This document shows, piece by piece, positions 8,460 through 20,250 of a DNA stretch of 64,000 bases. The notes below the pieces were generated by a model. That model did no database searches and was not told the origin of the DNA. It saw only the letters and a list, made by a program, of their open reading frames with translations. The stretch is taken from assembly GCA_943914555.1 (NCBI GenBank), contig CALUCM010000001.1:1-64000 (forward strand), in the 5' to 3' direction. Position 1 is the first letter of the stretch. Each line of letters opens with the position of its first letter. The position numbers and the translations under genes are program-made. Origin of the DNA: an uncultured Francisella sp. (GTDB lineage: Bacteria > Pseudomonadota > Gammaproteobacteria > Burkholderiales > Neisseriaceae).

Positions 8460-11400
8460 ATGAAAGCATTATTAGGTCGTTATAACCCATTTCAAGGGAC
8501 GCAAGAAGAAGATTTTGACTCCATTAAGATTGGTATTGCCTCACCAGAGACCATACGTTCTTGGTCGTATGGTGAAGTCAAAAAACCAGAAACGATTAAT
8601 TATAGAACTTTTAAGCCGGAGCGGGACGGTTTATTCTGTGCCAAAATTTTTGGGCCAGTGAAAGACTATGAATGTTTATGTGGCAAATATAAGCGATTGA
8701 AATATAAGGGAGCGATTTGCGAAAAATGCGGTGTTGAAGTGACTTTATCCAAGGTAAGGCGTGAACGGATGGGGCACATTAACCTAGCCAGTCCAGTTGC
8801 ACATATTTGGTTCTTGAAATCACTGCCTTCTCGCTTGGGTTTGGTTCTTGATATGACTTTGCGTGATATTGAAAAAGTGCTTTATTTTGAGTCTTACGTT
8901 GTCATTGAAGCGCTATTGACACCATTAAAAGTTTGTCAATTACTGGCTGAAGAAGAATATCATAAATTGCAAGAGCAATATGGAGAAGATTCCTTTAAGG
9001 CGCAGATGGGTGCTGAAGCGATTCGTGAAATCTTGAAAAATTTCGATTTGTCAGGAGAAATTGCTCAACTGCGAGAAGAGTTGGCAAGCACAAATTCAGC
9101 AACTAAGATAAAAAAACTAGCCAAGCGATTGAAGATCTTAGAGGCTTTTGAACGTACAGGCATGAATTTGGAGTGGATGATATTAGAAGTTTTACCTGTA
9201 TTACCTCCGGATTTGCGACCTTTGGTTCCATTGGATGGTGGGAGATTTGCTACTTCAGATTTAAACGATTTGTATCGTCGGGTCATTAATCGTAATAATC
9301 GGTTATTTCGTTTGCTGGAATTGCGCGCTCCTGAAATTATGGTGCGCAATGAGAAGCGTATGCTGCAAGAAGCAGTTGATTCATTACTAGATAATGGTCG
9401 TCGTGGTAAAGCGATATCAGCTGGTGCTGATAAGCGCTCTTTAAAATCACTTGCTGATATGATCAAGGGTAAGGGTGGGCGTTTTCGTAAAAATTTATTA
9501 GGAAAACGGGTTGATTATTCCGGGCGTTCAGTGATCACTGTAGGACCTTATCTACGCCTTCATCAATGTGGCTTGCCAAAGAAAATGGCCTTGGAGTTAT
9601 TCAAACCATTTATTTTTAATAAGCTAGAACAAAAAGGCTTGGCTGGTACTGTTAAGGCAGCTAAGAAATTAGTGGAACAAGAAATCCCTGAAGTATGGGA
9701 TATTTTGGAGGAAGTAATTCGAGAGCATCCTGTGTTACTCAATCGTGCCCCGACATTGCATCGTTTGGGCATTCAAGCGTTTGAGCCCATCCTTATTGAA
9801 GGAAAAGCTATTCAATTACATCCACTTGTCTGTGCTGCTTTTAATGCGGACTTTGATGGTGACCAGATGGCGGTGCATATTCCATTATCTTTAGAAGCGC
9901 AGGAAGAAGCACGTACTTTGATGTTGGCTTCTAACAATGTGCTTTCTCCTGCCAATGGAGATCCTATTATTGTTCCTTCGCAAGATATTGTGCTAGGTCT
10001 TTACTATATGACACGCAGTAAAACTAACGCCAAAAATGAGGGTAGTATTTTTACTGATATAGAAGAATTAACAAGGGCTTATGAAAATAAAGCGGTTGAG
10101 TTATCAAGTAACGTTGTTGTGCGGATCCGCGAATGGGAGAAAAGGGGTGATGATGATTTTGTGCCAGTGATCAATCGCTATGAAACCACTGTTGGTAGGG
10201 CCTTATTATCTTCTATTTTACCTAAGGGCCTGCCATTTAGTTATATTAATACTGTTTTAAAGAAGAAAGAGATTCTAAAATTAATTAATACCTCGTTTCA
10301 TCTGTGTGGCTTGCGAGATACTGTGGTTTTTGCGGATCATCTGATGTATACCGGTTTTGCTTATTCGACGCGCGCTGGTATTTCAATTGCGATAGACGAT
10401 ATGTTGATTCCAAAAGAAAAACAAAGCATTTTACAAGAAGCGCAAGAAGAGGTGCGTGATATTGAAGAACAGTATCGTCATGGTCTGGTAACTCAAGGGG
10501 AGCGTTATAACAAGGTAGTAGATATTTGGGGGAAAATTGGCGATAAAATTGCTAAATCGATGATGGATAATCTTTCCTTTGAAAAAGTGATTGATAAGGA
10601 TGGCAAAGAGACTAGTCAAGAATCGTTTAATTCTATTTATATGATGGCTGATTCAGGGGCTCGAGGTTCTGCATCCCAGATCAAGCAATTATCAGGAATG
10701 CGTGGTTTAATGTCTAAACCTGATGGTTCAATTATTGAAACGCCGATCACCTCTAATTTCCGTGAAGGATTAACAGTATTGCAATATTTCATTTCTACTC
10801 ATGGTGCACGCAAGGGGTTGGCTGATACTGCTTTAAAAACTGCTAATTCTGGTTATTTAACCCGTCGTTTGGTTGATGTGACACAAGATCTAGTGGTTAT
10901 TGAAGATGACTGTGGTACAGAAGATGGCTTGATTCTAAAAGCAGTGGTGCAAGGCGGAGATGTAATCGAGTCTTTGCGTGATCGAGTTTTGGGGCGTGTG
11001 TTGGCAGAGCCTGTGGTTTCAGCCAATAATTCTGAAGAAATCATTATTGATCGCAATGTGCTGATCACAGAAGATTTGGCTGATTTGATCGATAGTTTGG
11101 GTATTGATGAAGTAAAAGTAAGAACACCAATCACCTGTCAATCTCATTATGGATTATGTGCCAAATGTTATGGGCGTGATTTAGCGCGTGGCACAATGGT
11201 GGATATTGGTGAAGCAGTAGGCGTGATTGCAGCGCAGTCGATTGGAGAACCAGGTACACAGCTAACTATGCGTACTTTCCATATTGGAGGAGCGGCTTCT
11301 CGTTCTGTGTCTGCTAGTCAAGTGGAAGTGAAAACCAAAGGTATTGCGCGTTTTTCCAGTCAAATGCGTTATTTGTCCAATAAAAAGGGAGAGCTCATTG

Positions 11401-12602
11401 TGATTGGTCGCTCTTGTGAAGTGGTCATTCACGATAGTATTGGTCGTGAAAGAGAGCGGCATAAAATTCCTTATGGAGCTACCCTTTTGGTAGCAGATGG
11501 ACAAGAAGTAAAGTCAGGAGATCTACTTGCCACTTGGGATCCGCACACGCACCCAATGATTACTGAGCATACTGGTGTGGTTGTGTTTGAAAACATGGAA
11601 GAAGGGGTTAATGTAGAGAAACAAACTGATCCTATTACTGGTATTTCGACTCTTGTAGTGGTAGATAGTAAGCTAGCAACTAGTAAATCCAAACAGCGCA
11701 AAGCAACCATCAAACTACATGATGATCAAGGTCAGGAGATTAACTATCCTGGAACAGAAACTCCAATTGTATTCACCTCTTTCCCTGAATACACAGTGAT
11801 CATGATTACTGAAGGGCAGAAGGTAAGTCGGGGTGACATTTTGGCGCGACTTCCTAAAGCTTCTACCAAGATTCGTGATATCACAGGGGGGTTACCTCGT
11901 GTGGCAGAACTGTTTGAAGCTAGAGTCCCCAAAGATGCTGGCATTTTGGCTGAAATGACAGGTACTGTTTCTTATGGCAAGGAAACCAAAGGCAAGCAGC
12001 GTTTGATTATCACCGATAGTGAAGGCCATGAGCATGAGACCTTAATTGCTAAGGATAGACAGCTACTGGTGTATGATGGACAGGTAGTCAATAAAGGTGA
12101 AATGATTGTCTCTGGCAGTAATGACTCACATGATATTTTGCGTTTACAAGGCATAGGTGCACTAACACGTTATATTGTTCAAGAAGTGCAAGAAGTCTAC
12201 CGTTTGCAAGGGGTTAAAATTAGCGACAAACACATTGAAGTGATTATTCGCCAGATGTTACGTCGTGTCAACATTGTTGAGCCTGGAGACAGTGATTTCT
12301 TAGCTGGAGAGCAGGTAGAAAGAACAGAATTGATGATTGTTAATGAGAAGTTAAGGTCAGAAGGTAAAAAACCGGCTGTTCATGAGGATATTTTACTGGG
12401 TATTACTAAAGCTTCATTATCGACTGATTCATTCTTATCTGCTGCCTCTTTCCAAGAAACAACTCGAGTGTTGACTGAAGCAGCAGTGATGGGTAAGACA
12501 GATGATTTAAGAGGCTTAAAGGAAAATATTATTGTTGGTCGTCTGATTCCAGCTGGAACAGGTAATGTGTATCACAACATGAAGAAACAGGAGCAGGACT
12601 GA
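8460..12602 (+). CDS. rpoC: DNA-directed RNA polymerase subunit beta'
   Basis: The beta' subunit carries the catalytic magnesium. In its 1380 residues one sees the N-terminal zinc site ([14 protein letters not shown], about 71-92), the absolutely conserved NADFDGDQM loop near residue 462 with the three catalytic Asp, the second zinc cluster ([16 protein letters not shown], about 895-912), the trigger loop region ([13 protein letters not shown]) and the C-terminal HNMKKQ. The sequence is full length. It forms one transcription unit with rpoB. Confidence 0.98.
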   Translation: MKALLGRYNPFQGTQEEDFDSIKIGIASPETIRSWSYGEVKKPETINYRTFKPERDGLFCAKIFGPVKDYECLCGKYKRLKYKGAICEKCGVEVTLSKVRRERMGHINLASPVAHIWFLKSLPSRLGLVLDMTLRDIEKVLYFESYVVIEALLTPLKVCQLLAEEEYHKLQEQYGEDSFKAQMGAEAIREILKNFDLSGEIAQLREELASTNSATKIKKLAKRLKILEAFERTGMNLEWMILEVLPVLPPDLRPLVPLDGGRFATSDLNDLYRRVINRNNRLFRLLELRAPEIMVRNEKRMLQEAVDSLLDNGRRGKAISAGADKRSLKSLADMIKGKGGRFRKNLLGKRVDYSGRSVITVGPYLRLHQCGLPKKMALELFKPFIFNKLEQKGLAGTVKAAKKLVEQEIPEVWDILEEVIREHPVLLNRAPTLHRLGIQAFEPILIEGKAIQLHPLVCAAFNADFDGDQMAVHIPLSLEAQEEARTLMLASNNVLSPANGDPIIVPSQDIVLGLYYMTRSKTNAKNEGSIFTDIEELTRAYENKAVELSSNVVVRIREWEKRGDDDFVPVINRYETTVGRALLSSILPKGLPFSYINTVLKKKEILKLINTSFHLCGLRDTVVFADHLMYTGFAYSTRAGISIAIDDMLIPKEKQSILQEAQEEVRDIEEQYRHGLVTQGERYNKVVDIWGKIGDKIAKSMMDNLSFEKVIDKDGKETSQESFNSIYMMADSGARGSASQIKQLSGMRGLMSKPDGSIIETPITSNFREGLTVLQYFISTHGARKGLADTALKTANSGYLTRRLVDVTQDLVVIEDDCGTEDGLILKAVVQGGDVIESLRDRVLGRVLAEPVVSANNSEEIIIDRNVLITEDLADLIDSLGIDEVKVRTPITCQSHYGLCAKCYGRDLARGTMVDIGEAVGVIAAQSIGEPGTQLTMRTFHIGGAASRSVSASQVEVKTKGIARFSSQMRYLSNKKGELIVIGRSCEVVIHDSIGRERERHKIPYGATLLVADGQEVKSGDLLATWDPHTHPMITEHTGVVVFENMEEGVNVEKQTDPITGISTLVVVDSKLATSKSKQRKATIKLHDDQGQEINYPGTETPIVFTSFPEYTVIMITEGQKVSRGDILARLPKASTKIRDITGGLPRVAELFEARVPKDAGILAEMTGTVSYGKETKGKQRLIITDSEGHEHETLIAKDRQLLVYDGQVVNKGEMIVSGSNDSHDILRLQGIGALTRYIVQEVQEVYRLQGVKISDKHIEVIIRQMLRRVNIVEPGDSDFLAGEQVERTELMIVNEKLRSEGKKPAVHEDILLGITKASLSTDSFLSAASFQETTRVLTEAAVMGKTDDLRGLKENIIVGRLIPAGTGNVYHNMKKQEQD

Positions 12603-12667
12603 ATTATTTATCAAAATTACCCCTGTAAGCTGAATTTTGCTTTATGAGGTGAAAAATAACAGGTAGT

Positions 12668-12696
12668 TTGACAAGGTTAGAGATTAAATTTACAAT
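12668..12696 (+). promoter_or_regulatory. Consensus promoter of the str operon
   Basis: A perfect -35 TTGACA (12668-12673), a 17-base spacer and -10 TACAAT (12691-12696) are followed by the GC-containing discriminator GGCG. It lies 75 bases before rpsL and is the best sigma-70-type promoter in the window. Confidence 0.85.
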
Positions 12697-12770
12697 GGCG
12701 AACTTTTTTCGTAGATCGCTTAAGCGAGAGTATGAAACAAATTTTGCGTTTTTAAAAGGAAGCATTAATA

Positions 12771-13142
12771 ATGCCTACAATCAATCAATTGGTTCGCAAG
12801 GGGAGAAAAGCACCCGTACAAGTGAATAAAGTGCCTGCGCTTAAGCGTTGTCCGCAGCGTCGGGGTGTTTGTACCCGTGTTTATACCTCATCTCCTAAGA
12901 AGCCGAATTCTGCAATGCGAAAAGTATGTAAGGTAAAATTAACCACAGGTTATGAAGTGATTTCATATATCGGCGGGGAAGGCCATAATTTGCAAGAACA
13001 CAGTGTTATTTTAGTGCGTGGTGGACGGGTGCCTGATTTGCCAGGAGTGCGATACCACACAGTCCGTGGTGCTTTAGATGCTGCTGCTGTAAAAGATCGC
13101 AAACAAGCTCGTTCTAAGTATGGTGCGAAGAAACCTAAATAG
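12771..13142 (+). CDS. rpsL: 30S ribosomal protein S12
   Basis: S12 sits at the decoding centre and sets accuracy. The 123-residue protein matches the family end to end, including [12 protein letters not shown] with the streptomycin-relevant Lys at the first hot spot. At the second hot spot, where nearly all bacteria have GGRVKDLPG, this protein reads GGRVPDLPG: the Lys (E. coli 87/88) is replaced by Pro (codon CCT, 13030-13032). Changes at this Lys are known to confer streptomycin resistance or altered accuracy; the effect of Pro is not known to me. It is the first gene of the str operon. Confidence 0.97.
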   Translation: MPTINQLVRKGRKAPVQVNKVPALKRCPQRRGVCTRVYTSSPKKPNSAMRKVCKVKLTTGYEVISYIGGEGHNLQEHSVILVRGGRVPDLPGVRYHTVRGALDAAAVKDRKQARSKYGAKKPK

Positions 13143-13158
13143 CTTGAAGGATTAGAAA

Positions 13159-13629
13159 ATGTCAAGAAGAAGGGAAGTCCCTAAAAGAGATGCATTGCCA
13201 GACCCTAAGTTTGGCAGTATGGAGTTGACTAAATTCATGAATGTGGTCATGGTGAGAGGCAAAAAGTCTGTTGCTGAGCGTATTGTTTATGGTGCTTTAA
13301 CTCTTGTAGAGAAGAAGACCGGGAAATTACCTCTTGAAGTGTTTACTGAGGCAATTGATAAAGTGAAACCTTTGGTAGAGGTAAAGAGTCGACGCGTTGG
13401 AGGAGCTAATTATCAAGTACCGGTAGAAGTGAGACCAACTAGGCGCAATGCATTAGCGATGCGCTGGATTCGTGATTCAGCACGTAAGCGTGGCGAGAAG
13501 TCTATGGTGTTGCGTTTGGCTGGAGAGCTTTTAGATGCGATGGAAGGACGTGGTGGTGCGATGAAAAAACGTGATGAAGTGCACCGTATGGCAGAAGCCA
13601 ATAAGGCGTTTTCGCATTTTCGTTTTTAG
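13159..13629 (+). CDS. rpsG: 30S ribosomal protein S7
   Basis: S7 nucleates assembly of the 30S head and lines the E site. The 156 residues begin [20 protein letters not shown] and have normal length. The gap from rpsL is only 16 bases with a GAAGGA site, so no long S7-binding intercistronic structure of the E. coli type fits there. fusA follows. Confidence 0.98.
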   Translation: MSRRREVPKRDALPDPKFGSMELTKFMNVVMVRGKKSVAERIVYGALTLVEKKTGKLPLEVFTEAIDKVKPLVEVKSRRVGGANYQVPVEVRPTRRNALAMRWIRDSARKRGEKSMVLRLAGELLDAMEGRGGAMKKRDEVHRMAEANKAFSHFRF

Positions 13630-13653
13630 ATTATTGTTAAGGAGTAGAAGTGT

Positions 13654-15753
13654 ATGGCTCGGCAGACACCTATTAGTTTATACCGCAATATTGGTATTAG
13701 CGCGCATATTGATGCAGGTAAAACAACCACCACAGAGCGTATTTTATTTTACACCGGCATCAATCATCGCTTAGGTGAGGTCCATGATGGCGCGGCCACC
13801 ACGGATTGGATGGAGCAAGAGAAAGAACGTGGTATCACCATCACTTCAGCCGCTATTACGACTTTTTGGGAAGGTATGGCACATCAATTTCCAAAACATC
13901 GTTTTAATATTATCGATACACCAGGGCACGTTGATTTTACCGTGGAAGTAGAACGCTCAATGCGGGTGCTTGACGGTGCTGTAATGGTTTATTGTGCAGT
14001 TGGGGGAGTTCAGCCTCAATCTGAGACTGTTTGGCGTCAAGCCAATAAATATAAAGTGCCTCGCTTAGCTTTTATTAACAAGATGGATAGGCAAGGAGCT
14101 AATTTCTTCCGAGCGATAGAGCAAATGAAGACCAAACTTCGTGCTTATCCGGTGCCGATTGTCATTCCTATTGGCGCTGAGGAAGATTTTCGCGGAGTTG
14201 TTGATTTGATCAAAATGAAGGGTATTGTTTGGGATGAAGCGTCACAGGGTACAAAGTTTGAATATATTGATATCCCAGATGACTTAAAAGAAGCTGCCAA
14301 TGAGTGGCGTGAGAAACTATTAGAAGCTGCTGCTGAGTCCAGTGAGGAAATGATGGACCGATATTTAAGTGGTGAGGAGTTAACTGAGAAAGAGATTGTG
14401 GAGGCATTAAGAAAAAGGACTTTATCAACAGAGATTCAACCTGTTCTTTGTGGTTCTGCATTTAAAAATAAAGGCGTGCAAAGGATGTTGGATGCAGTTG
14501 TTGAGTTTTTGCCAGCACCAACTGATATTCCTCCAGTAGAAGGCGAAACAAGCAAGAAAGAAAAAGCCACTCGCAAGGCTGATGATAGTGAGAAATTTTC
14601 AGCTTTAGCTTTTAAATTAATGAATGATAAATATGTTGGGCAGTTGACTTTTATTCGTGTCTATTCTGGGGTGTTAAAATCTGGCGATACAGTGATGAAC
14701 TCTGTCAAAGGTACGCGTGAGCGCATAGGACGTTTGGTGCAGTTAAAGGCAGACGATAGAGAAGAGATTGATGAAGTTAGAGCAGGGGACATTGCAGCAG
14801 CCATCGGGCTTAAGGATGTAATCACAGGTGAGACTTTAAGTTCTGAAGATCAGCCTATTATTTTGGAAAGAATGGAATTTCCTGAGCCAGTGATTCATGT
14901 GGCGGTTGAGCCAAAAACCAAAGCAGACCAAGAAAAAATGGGACTTGCTTTAAACCGTTTGGCTAAAGAGGATCCTTCTTTTCGTGTTCGCTCTGATGAA
15001 GAGTCGGGGCAAACAATCATTTCTGGTATGGGAGAACTACATCTAGAAATCATTGTTGATCGTATGAAGCGTGAGTTTGGAGTAGAAGCTGCAGTAGGAG
15101 CCCCTCAAGTGGCTTATCGTGAAACCATTCGTAAAGCAGTGGAATCAGAAGGCAAACACATTAAACAGTCTGGTGGTAAGGGGCAGTATGGTCATGTGGT
15201 ATTAAAGTTAGAACCCCTTGAGCCGGGTTCCGGTTATGAGTTTGTTGATGAAATCAAGGGTGGGGTTGTGCCAAAGGAGTTCATTCCCTCGGTTGATAAG
15301 GGCATTAAGGATACTTTGCAAAATGGTGTACTTGCTGGCTATCCAGTTGTTGATATCCGTGCACGTTTAATTTTTGGTTCTTATCATGATGTCGATTCAT
15401 CACAGTTGGCTTTTGAGTTAGCTGGTTCGATGGCGTTTAAAGATGGTATGAGAAAGGCTAATCCAGTACTGCTAGAGCCGATGATGGCGGTAGAAGTTGA
15501 GACTCCTGAGGAATATATGGGTGATGTGATGGGTGATTTATCCACTCGTCGCGGTATTGTACAGGGAATGGATGATGATGGTCTTGGTGGCAAGAAAATT
15601 CGAGCCGAAGTGCCATTATCTGAGATGTTTGGTTATGCCACTTCTTTGCGGTCTTTAACACAAGGTAGAGCTACTTACAGTATGGAGTTTAAACACTATG
15701 CTGAAGCCCCAAGGCAAGTGGCGGAAAAAGTGATTGAAAATAGAAAGTCATAA
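13654..15753 (+). CDS. fusA: Elongation factor G
   Basis: EF-G is the GTPase that drives translocation and, with RRF, ribosome recycling. Its 699 residues carry the G1 motif [12 protein letters not shown] (17-28), DTPGHVDF (about 88), and NKMD (about 142), then domains II-V with the domain IV segment [13 protein letters not shown] 13654 is preceded by AAGGAG. It is the third gene of the str operon, with tuf downstream. Confidence 0.98.
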   Translation: MARQTPISLYRNIGISAHIDAGKTTTTERILFYTGINHRLGEVHDGAATTDWMEQEKERGITITSAAITTFWEGMAHQFPKHRFNIIDTPGHVDFTVEVERSMRVLDGAVMVYCAVGGVQPQSETVWRQANKYKVPRLAFINKMDRQGANFFRAIEQMKTKLRAYPVPIVIPIGAEEDFRGVVDLIKMKGIVWDEASQGTKFEYIDIPDDLKEAANEWREKLLEAAAESSEEMMDRYLSGEELTEKEIVEALRKRTLSTEIQPVLCGSAFKNKGVQRMLDAVVEFLPAPTDIPPVEGETSKKEKATRKADDSEKFSALAFKLMNDKYVGQLTFIRVYSGVLKSGDTVMNSVKGTRERIGRLVQLKADDREEIDEVRAGDIAAAIGLKDVITGETLSSEDQPIILERMEFPEPVIHVAVEPKTKADQEKMGLALNRLAKEDPSFRVRSDEESGQTIISGMGELHLEIIVDRMKREFGVEAAVGAPQVAYRETIRKAVESEGKHIKQSGGKGQYGHVVLKLEPLEPGSGYEFVDEIKGGVVPKEFIPSVDKGIKDTLQNGVLAGYPVVDIRARLIFGSYHDVDSSQLAFELAGSMAFKDGMRKANPVLLEPMMAVEVETPEEYMGDVMGDLSTRRGIVQGMDDDGLGGKKIRAEVPLSEMFGYATSLRSLTQGRATYSMEFKHYAEAPRQVAEKVIENRKS

Positions 15754-15755
15754 TT

Positions 15756-15771
15756 TACTGGAATACCAGTA
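15756..15771 (+). other. Small hairpin between fusA and tuf
   Basis: TACTGG (15756-15761) and CCAGTA (15766-15771) form a six-base stem with an AATA loop. No T-run follows, so it is probably an RNA processing or stability element rather than a terminator (inference). Confidence 0.4.
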
Positions 15772-15803
15772 GTGTTCTTTAATTATTTGATAAGGGAATA
15801 GTG

Positions 15804-16994
15804 ATGTCAAAGAGTAGATATGAGAGGGTAAAGCCGCATGTAAATGTAGGGACGATAGGGCACGTAGACCATGGTAAGACGACATTGACGGCGGCATTGA
15901 CGACGATATTATCGAAGAAGTATGGAGGACAGGCGAGGGCGTATGATCAGATTGACAATGCGCCGGAGGAGAAGGCTAGGGGGATAACGATCAACACGTC
16001 GCATGTAGAGTATGAGACGGAGAAGAGGCATTATGCGCACGTAGACTGTCCGGGACATGCGGACTATGTGAAGAACATGATTACTGGAGCGGCGCAGATG
16101 GATGGAGCGATATTAGTAGTATCGGCGGCGGATGGGCCGATGCCGCAGACGAGGGAGCATATATTATTAGGTAGGCAGGTAGGGGTACCGTACATATTGG
16201 TATACATGAACAAGTGTGATCAGGTAGATGATGAAGAGTTATTAGAGCTTGTTGAGATGGAAGTAAGGGATTTGTTATCGAGTTATGAGTTTCCTGGGGA
16301 TGAGATACCGGTTATAAAGGGGTCGGCGTTAAAGGCGTTGGAAGGAGACACGAGTTTTTTGGGAGAGGGTTCGATACTATCTTTAGCGGAGGCATTAGAT
16401 AGTTACATACCGACGCCGGAGCGTGCGACGGACAAGCCATTTTTATTACCGATAGAGGACATATTTTCGATATCTGGACGTGGGACTGTTGTGACTGGAC
16501 GGGTAGAGAGAGGGATAGTTAATGTTGGAGATGAGGTAGAGATAGTAGGGTTGAAGGCGACGCAGAAGACGACGGTGACAGGGGTAGAGATGTTCCGCAG
16601 GTTATTGGATCAGGGTCAAGCTGGAGACAATGTAGGGGTATTATTGAGAGGGACGAAGAGGGAAGAAGTTGAGAGAGGACAGGTGTTAGCGAAGCCTGGT
16701 ACGATAACGCCGCATACGAAGTTCACGGCGGAGGTATATGTATTGAGTAAGGAAGAGGGGGGGAGACATACGCCGTTTTTCACGAATTACCGGCCGCAGT
16801 TTTACTTTAGGACGACGGATGTGACAGGAGCGGTGAGTTTGCCCAGTGGGACGGAGATGGTGATGCCTGGAGAGAATGTATCGATAGAGGTAGAGTTGAT
16901 AGCGCCGATAGCGATGGAAGAGGGGTTAAGGTTTGCGATCAGGGAAGGAGGTCGCACAGTAGGTGCCGGTGTCGTCTCTAAAATATTGGCGTAA
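15804..16994 (+). CDS. tuf: Elongation factor Tu
   Basis: EF-Tu carries aminoacyl-tRNA to the ribosomal A site. The start is ATG 15804 ([14 protein letters not shown]), eight bases after AAGGG; the GTG one codon upstream is less likely. The 396-residue protein has [20 protein letters not shown] and an ordinary C-terminus. The coding sequence is odd: Arg is mostly AGG/AGA, Ile mostly ATA, Thr almost always ACG, Ser often TCG and Ala often GCG, while neighbouring fusA and rpsJ use CGT, ATT, ACC/ACA and GCT. This reverses the bias expected for such a highly expressed gene. Its last 54 bases match the partial tuf at the window start. Confidence 0.97.
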   Translation: MSKSRYERVKPHVNVGTIGHVDHGKTTLTAALTTILSKKYGGQARAYDQIDNAPEEKARGITINTSHVEYETEKRHYAHVDCPGHADYVKNMITGAAQMDGAILVVSAADGPMPQTREHILLGRQVGVPYILVYMNKCDQVDDEELLELVEMEVRDLLSSYEFPGDEIPVIKGSALKALEGDTSFLGEGSILSLAEALDSYIPTPERATDKPFLLPIEDIFSISGRGTVVTGRVERGIVNVGDEVEIVGLKATQKTTVTGVEMFRRLLDQGQAGDNVGVLLRGTKREEVERGQVLAKPGTITPHTKFTAEVYVLSKEEGGRHTPFFTNYRPQFYFRTTDVTGAVSLPSGTEMVMPGENVSIEVELIAPIAMEEGLRFAIREGGRTVGAGVVSKILA

Positions 16995-17004
16995 AGGATA
17001 AATT

Positions 17005-17316
17005 ATGGCGACCCAGAAAATTAGAATTCGTTTAAAAGCTTATGACTACAACCTAATTGATCATTCCGCACGTGGAATTGTTGATACAGCAAAACGTACA
17101 GGTGCCGTTGTTAAAGGACCAATTCCCTTACCAACCAAACTGGAGCGTTTTAATATCCTTCGTTCACCACATGTTAATAAGACATCTCGCGAACAGTTGG
17201 AGATTAGGACACATCTGCGGCTAATGGATATTGTGGACTGGACAGACAAAACTACTGATGCATTGATGAAATTAGATTTACCTGCAGGTGTTGATGTAGA
17301 AATTAAAGTTCAGTAA
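17005..17316 (+). CDS. rpsJ: 30S ribosomal protein S10
   Basis: S10 (also NusE) is a 30S head protein and an antitermination partner of NusB and NusG. The 103 residues include [14 protein letters not shown] and the [12 protein letters not shown] loop. It starts ten bases after the tuf stop and is probably cotranscribed with the str genes; a hairpin, a promoter and a leader then separate it from rplC. Confidence 0.98.
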   Translation: MATQKIRIRLKAYDYNLIDHSARGIVDTAKRTGAVVKGPIPLPTKLERFNILRSPHVNKTSREQLEIRTHLRLMDIVDWTDKTTDALMKLDLPAGVDVEIKVQ

Positions 17317-17325
17317 GGATTTTTG

Positions 17326-17369
17326 AGCATAACAACTGTCAGGGAGTTATTTTTTGCTACTGTTATGCT
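17326..17369 (+). other. Long-stem inverted repeat after rpsJ
   Basis: AGCATAAC (17326-17333) is perfectly complementary to GTTATGCT (17362-17369), enclosing 28 bases that include a weak AACT/AGTT hairpin and six T. It may be a weak terminator or processing site between rpsJ and rplC; no T-run follows the outer stem. Confidence 0.4.
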
Positions 17370-17382
17370 GGCTTGAAAGGGC

Positions 17383-17411
17383 TTGTTTTTAATATAGAAA
17401 ACAGTTACAAT
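17383..17411 (+). promoter_or_regulatory. Promoter for rplC and the S10 genes
   Basis: The -35 TTGTTT (17383-17388), a 17-base spacer and -10 TACAAT (17406-17411) lie 126 bases before rplC. This implies that rplC onward can be transcribed separately from rpsJ. Confidence 0.6.
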
Positions 17412-17482
17412 AATAAGCTTGCTTTTTTCTTCTCTGTCAATCAAAATTTGAGTGGCAAGGGGCAATAAGCTGTTAGAGTTTA

Positions 17483-17510
17483 GCTTAGTGATCAATCGTA
17501 ACCACTAAGT
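17483..17510 (+). promoter_or_regulatory. Hairpin in the rplC leader
   Basis: GCTTAGTG (17483-17490) pairs with CACTAAGT (17503-17510) around a 12-base loop, 27 bases before rplC. E. coli regulates its S10 operon through L4 binding to a leader hairpin; a similar role here is only a guess from position. Confidence 0.4.
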
Positions 17511-17537
17511 TTGATAATTAATTAATGAGGAAAGATA

Positions 17538-18185
17538 ATGGCTTTAGGTCTAGTAGGGCGTAAAGTTGGTATGACCAGGATTTTCGGTGAAAAAGGCGAG
17601 GCCATTCCCGTCACAGTGCTTGAAATGTCAACCAACTATGTAACCCAAAAAAAATCCGAAAAGACAGATGGTTATAGTGCTGTGCAAGTGTCTTTCGGTT
17701 CAAAAAAAGCAAACCGCGTTAATAAGCCGCAGGCTGGGCACTTTGCCAGGGCCAGTATTGAAGCAGGTTGCGGGTTATTTGAGTTCAGAATTGATGAATC
17801 CAAGTTGCAGGAGTTGCAAGTTGGTAGTGCTTTGGATGTGAACTTGTTTGCAATTGGTCAGTTTGTTGATGTGACAGCAGTGAGTAAGGGTAAAGGCTTT
17901 GCTGGTAACATCAAACGCCATAATTTTAGATCGCAACGTGCTTCTCACGGTAATTCTCTTTCGCATAGAGTTCCTGGTTCTATTGGGCAGTGTCAAGACC
18001 CTGGTCGTGTTTTTAAAGGCAAAAAAATGCCCGGACGGTTAGGTGGAAAACGTGTCACTACGCAAAATTTAGTGATTATTAGGGTAGATGAAGATAGAAA
18101 ATTGCTTTTGATTAAAGGTGCTGTTCCTGGCGCAGTGAATGCAAAGGTGGTGGTTCGTCCTAGTGTCAAGAAAGGGGCGGTTTAA
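17538..18185 (+). CDS. rplC: 50S ribosomal protein L3
   Basis: L3 is an early assembly protein reaching the peptidyl transferase centre. The 215-residue protein begins [16 protein letters not shown] and contains the conserved [15 protein letters not shown] loop with the Gln that PrmB methylates in E. coli. ATG 17538 follows GAGGAAAG. Its TAA stop overlaps the rplD ATG by one base. Confidence 0.97.
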   Translation: MALGLVGRKVGMTRIFGEKGEAIPVTVLEMSTNYVTQKKSEKTDGYSAVQVSFGSKKANRVNKPQAGHFARASIEAGCGLFEFRIDESKLQELQVGSALDVNLFAIGQFVDVTAVSKGKGFAGNIKRHNFRSQRASHGNSLSHRVPGSIGQCQDPGRVFKGKKMPGRLGGKRVTTQNLVIIRVDEDRKLLLIKGAVPGAVNAKVVVRPSVKKGAV

Positions 18186-18805
18186 TGGAACTAAAGTTAA
18201 TTGATAAACAAGGTTCAGTAGCAGGTCATATTGCAGCCCCGGATAATTTATTTGCTAGAGAATACAATGAATCGTTAGTACACCAGTTGATTACTGCTTA
18301 TTTGGCAAATGCAAGACAGGGCACAAGGGCGCAAAAAACAAGAGCAGAAGTTCGTCATTCAACAAAGAAACCATGGCGCCAAAAAGGAACTGGCCGCGCT
18401 AGAGCTGGGTCTGTTGCCTCACCTTTATGGCGTAAAGGCGGCCGTGCTTTCCCAAGTAAACCTTGGGAAAATTTTTCGCAAAAGATTAATAAGAAAATGT
18501 ATCGTGCCGGAATGGCCACTATTTTATCTCAATTAGTAAGAGATGAGCGCTTATTTGTTATTGAAGAGTTAAGTGCTTCTTCTCCTAAAACGAGAGATTT
18601 TGTTAGAGAGATGACGGCAATCGGATTAGAGAAAACTTTATTTTTAACCAATGAAATTACAGAAAATGTTTATCTTTCTAGTCGTAATTTAGCTACTACT
18701 CTTGTTTTAGAGACCCAAAAAATCAACCCTTATAGTTTGCTTTATTATCATCGGGTTATTTTAACAAAAGATGCAGTGAGTCGCTTAGAGGAGCAATTAT
18801 CATGA
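18185..18805 (+). CDS. rplD: 50S ribosomal protein L4
   Basis: L4 binds domain I of 23S rRNA and its loop lines the exit tunnel. The 206 residues include the tunnel loop [20 protein letters not shown] near residue 57-76. In E. coli it is also the regulator of the S10 operon. It is coupled at both ends: a one-base overlap with rplC and a four-base overlap with rplW. Confidence 0.97.
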   Translation: MELKLIDKQGSVAGHIAAPDNLFAREYNESLVHQLITAYLANARQGTRAQKTRAEVRHSTKKPWRQKGTGRARAGSVASPLWRKGGRAFPSKPWENFSQKINKKMYRAGMATILSQLVRDERLFVIEELSASSPKTRDFVREMTAIGLEKTLFLTNEITENVYLSSRNLATTLVLETQKINPYSLLYYHRVILTKDAVSRLEEQLS

Positions 18806-19110
18806 ATATGGAACGATTGATGAGAATTATCCTAGCTCCTGTGGTTTCCGAGAAAAGTAATGGTTTAGCTGAACGGGGTAATCGTATTACCTTGTGGGTT
18901 TTAAAGAATGCGACTAAAAAAGAAATCAAGGCGGCAGTAGAAACATTATTTGAAACTGAAGTAATAGCGGTGAATACTGTAAGACAGATGGGCAAGACCA
19001 AGCGTTTTGGTCGTTATATAGGTAAACGCCAAGACAGTAAAAAGGCCTATATTACTTTGGCTCCTGGTCAAAACTTAAATGTAGAGAATGCAACCAAGTT
19101 AGTGGAGTAA
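18802..19110 (+). CDS. rplW: 50S ribosomal protein L23
   Basis: L23 lies at the tunnel exit and docks trigger factor and SRP. The 102-residue protein has the family start ([16 protein letters not shown]) and the [12 protein letters not shown] loop. Its ATG overlaps the rplD TGA (ATGA). rplB follows after 11 bases. Confidence 0.97.
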   Translation: MNMERLMRIILAPVVSEKSNGLAERGNRITLWVLKNATKKEIKAAVETLFETEVIAVNTVRQMGKTKRFGRYIGKRQDSKKAYITLAPGQNLNVENATKLVE

Positions 19111-19121
19111 GGAATTAGGCT

Positions 19122-19952
19122 ATGGCTATTATTAAAATGAAACCCACTTCTGCTGGTTTACGCGGCATGATTCGTGTTAGACCGGAGAATGTGCATAAAG
19201 GTGCACCCTATGCTCCTTTACTAGAAAAGAAAAAGCGTGTTTCTGGACGCAATAATTTAGGCCGCATTACCACACGTCATAAAGGTGGGGGTCATAAGAA
19301 ACATTATCGTTTGGTTGATTTTAAAAGAAATGCGAAAGATGGTATTTCTTCTAAAGTTGAGAGGATCGAGTATGATCCAAATCGCAATGCTTTGATTGCT
19401 TTGATATGCTTTATCGATGGGATGCGTAGTTACATTATTGCACCTAGAGGTATTAAGGTAGGTGATGAGCTTTATTCAGGGCCTAATGCTCCAATTAAAG
19501 TGGGAAATCATTTACCAATTCAAAATATTCCAGTGGGAACGACAGTGCATTGTGTTGAATTGAAGCCAGGCAAGGGAGCTCAGTTAGCGCGCGCTGCTGG
19601 TTCTTCTGCAACTTTGTTAGCCAAGGAAGGGGTATATGCGCAAATACGCTTACGTTCTGGAGAAATTCGCAAAGTGTTAATCAATTGCCGTGCCACCATT
19701 GGGGAAGTGGGAAATGAAGAACAAAGTGCTCGAAAAATAGGTAAGGCAGGGGCCAATCGTTGGCGAGGGATTAGACCTACTGTGCGTGGGGTTGCTATGA
19801 ATCCTATTGACCATCCGCATGGTGGAGGAGAAGGTAAGACTGGGGAAGCTCGCGTGCCAGTGAGCCCATGGGGAACCCCGACCAAAGGATATCGCACTCG
19901 TTCTAATAAACGGACTGATAACATGATTGTTCGTCGTCGTTATTCAAAATAA
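19122..19952 (+). CDS. rplB: 50S ribosomal protein L2
   Basis: L2 is a primary 23S rRNA binder needed for subunit association and peptidyl transfer. The 276 residues include [18 protein letters not shown] and the C-terminal [15 protein letters not shown] with the conserved His cluster. Length is typical. It lies between rplW and rpsS in canonical order. Confidence 0.98.
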   Translation: MAIIKMKPTSAGLRGMIRVRPENVHKGAPYAPLLEKKKRVSGRNNLGRITTRHKGGGHKKHYRLVDFKRNAKDGISSKVERIEYDPNRNALIALICFIDGMRSYIIAPRGIKVGDELYSGPNAPIKVGNHLPIQNIPVGTTVHCVELKPGKGAQLARAAGSSATLLAKEGVYAQIRLRSGEIRKVLINCRATIGEVGNEEQSARKIGKAGANRWRGIRPTVRGVAMNPIDHPHGGGEGKTGEARVPVSPWGTPTKGYRTRSNKRTDNMIVRRRYSK

Positions 19953-19965
19953 AGGGTAGTTATAT

Positions 19966-20241
19966 ATGTCTCGTTCTCTTAAAAAAGGTCCTTATGTTGA
20001 TTTACATCTATTGAAAAAAATAGATGCAGCCAAGGCGAATAATGATAAGCGTCCTATTAAAACTTGGTCTCGTCGTTCAACTATCTTACCTGATTTTATA
20101 GGTTTAACCATTGCAGTCCATAATGGTCGTGCGCATATTCCTGTGTATATTAGTGACACCATGGTTGGGCATAAATTGGGTGAGTTTTCTTTAACCCGCA
20201 CCTTCAAAGGCCATTTGGCTGATAAAAAAGCGAAAAAATAG
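19966..20241 (+). CDS. rpsS: 30S ribosomal protein S19
   Basis: S19 forms a complex with S13 in the 30S head. The 91-residue protein begins [20 protein letters not shown] and has the conserved [20 protein letters not shown]. It lies between rplB and rplV in the S10 cluster. Confidence 0.98.
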   Translation: MSRSLKKGPYVDLHLLKKIDAAKANNDKRPIKTWSRRSTILPDFIGLTIAVHNGRAHIPVYISDTMVGHKLGEFSLTRTFKGHLADKKAKK

Positions 20242-20250
20242 AAGGATAAG

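Noticed and set aside
9065..9466. 133-codon minus-strand frame inside rpoC
   Set aside because: Antisense to a conserved coding region with composition explained by the sense codons; the same holds for the other long antisense frames in rpoC, rplL, rplB and rplV.
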